Of a DNA stretch of 64,000 bases, positions 63,609 through 64,000 are shown one piece after another. The notes under the pieces were generated by a model, which was not told where the DNA came from, searched no databases, and was given only the letters and a program-made list of their open reading frames with translations. Origin of the DNA: Streptomyces sp. NBC_00708 (GTDB lineage Bacteria > Actinomycetota > Actinomycetes > Streptomycetales > Streptomycetaceae); the NCBI GenBank assembly GCA_036226585.1, contig CP108997.1, positions 3,038,001 to 3,102,000 on the forward strand. Reading direction: 5' to 3'. Both the position numbers and the translations under genes were made by a program. How positions within the stretch are numbered: the stretch's first letter is position 1; each line of letters starts with the position of its first letter.

Positions 63609-64000
63609 ATGGGGACGAATGGATCGACGATGCTCGAGCCGTTACGGCAGGGGCTTCCCCCCATCGATCCCTCAGCCGTCTCCGGATCAGCCACCTGCAC
63701 CTTGCCCGCCCGTTACGAAGCGGTGGGCGGGGCGCGGCAGTTCACCCGGGCGACCCTGGGGGGCTGGGGCCTGAGCGAACGCTTCGACGACGTTGCACTG
63801 GTCGTCTCCGAGCTGGTCACCAACGCCCTGCGGCACGGTCTGCCGGCCGACGCCCCGCGCGAGCCCCAGGAGCCGCCCGTGCGGCTGCATCTGATGCGCT
63901 GGACCTCACGGCTGGTGTGCGCGGTGCGCGATCCGAGCCGGGCGAGCCCGGTCGCCTCCGAGGCGGCGGATTCCGCGGAATCGGGCCGGGGGCTGTTCCT
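63609..64000 (+). CDS. ATP-binding regulatory protein, HATPase/GHKL fold (3' end outside window)
   Basis: The reading frame from ATG 63609 to the window end gives MGTNGSTMLEPLRQGLPPID, then ARYEAVGGARQFTRATLGGW and LVVSELVTNALRHGLPADAP, with VCAVRDPSRASPVAS beyond. The N-box (ELVTNALRHG) of the histidine-kinase-like ATPase (HATPase_c_2) is clear, as in RsbW-like anti-sigma factors, and the product usually ends soon after the last visible residues. The GGGAGTGCCTCGC upstream gives a ribosome binding site. It is divergent from the Scr1-type XRE gene, a recurrent pairing in streptomycetes; its partner (sigma factor or other) is unknown. Confidence 0.85.
   Translation, partial: MGTNGSTMLEPLRQGLPPIDPSAVSGSATCTLPARYEAVGGARQFTRATLGGWGLSERFDDVALVVSELVTNALRHGLPADAPREPQEPPVRLHLMRWTSRLVCAVRDPSRASPVASEAADSAESGRGLF

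Overview
The window reads as a core-chromosome segment of a Streptomyces. It has very high G+C with strong third-position G/C bias, many GTG starts, several apparently leaderless genes and actinobacterial marker genes (lsr2, sigE-cseABC, clpC, a tipA-type regulator, DUF3180 behind folK). Gene order matches, from memory, the SCO3340s to SCO3420s part of the S. coelicolor chromosome. There is no sign of prophage, insertion sequence, CRISPR array, rRNA, tRNA or a secondary-metabolite cluster.

Layout. 1-7.2 kb: end of a Cys-rich protein, a membrane protein joining a sigma-factor-like region, a zinc-finger-like motif and a BACON domain, then radA-disA (DNA repair and c-di-AMP synthesis), a cell-surface protein and mutY. 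7.3-10.9 kb: the cell-envelope stress operon sigE-cseA-cseB-cseC. 10.9-13.2 kb: a DHA2 drug-efflux gene divergent from its TetR regulator, with two mirrored operator copies between them. 13.2-15.6 kb: an M23 peptidase and a beta-propeller lipoprotein. 15.9-21.9 kb: clpC with a ClgR-type box upstream, a small unknown gene, lsr2, an ArgA-type acetyltransferase, a BlaI-type repressor, a 59-residue membrane protein and an unknown protein. 22-27.6 kb: a translationally coupled cofactor operon, DUF2520 dehydrogenase-panC-nadB-nadC-coaX. 27.7-34.4 kb: an aldolase-like PLP enzyme, an ArsR-type regulator, a NarL-type two-component system, and a MidA/NDUFAF7-type methyltransferase next to an orphan nuoD copy.

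34.4-42.5 kb: a coiled-coil membrane protein, a divergently arranged glycine-betaine-type ABC transporter, an Ag85-like esterase and an MprF-type lipid aminoacyltransferase whose upstream region carries a sigma-E-like promoter. 42.6-49.2 kb: folate genes (folP, NTF2-like, folB, folK, DUF3180, convergent folE), ftsH and hpt. 49.3-57.3 kb: tilS, a DUF2342 metalloprotease, a DacB-type penicillin-binding protein, ppa, a ThrE-type exporter, a DedA protein and a tipA homologue with a recognisable tipA-type promoter and internal TipAS start. 57.4-64 kb: a ClC-family protein, glutamate decarboxylase, a PadR regulator, an aldehyde dehydrogenase, an Scr1-type XRE regulator and the start of an ATP-binding regulatory protein.

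How it fits together. Several units concern the cell envelope (sigE-cse, M23 peptidase, MprF-type enzyme, DacB, DedA), protein quality control (clpC, ftsH) and vitamin or cofactor supply (NAD, CoA, folate). The least explained items are the sigma/zinc-finger/BACON fusion protein, the pairing of an orphan NuoD with a NuoD-methyltransferase-type enzyme, the ClC-glutamate decarboxylase pair beside a tipA-type regulator, and the cysteine-rich front of NadC. I ran no searches: assignments rest on motifs I can read and on recalled family knowledge.
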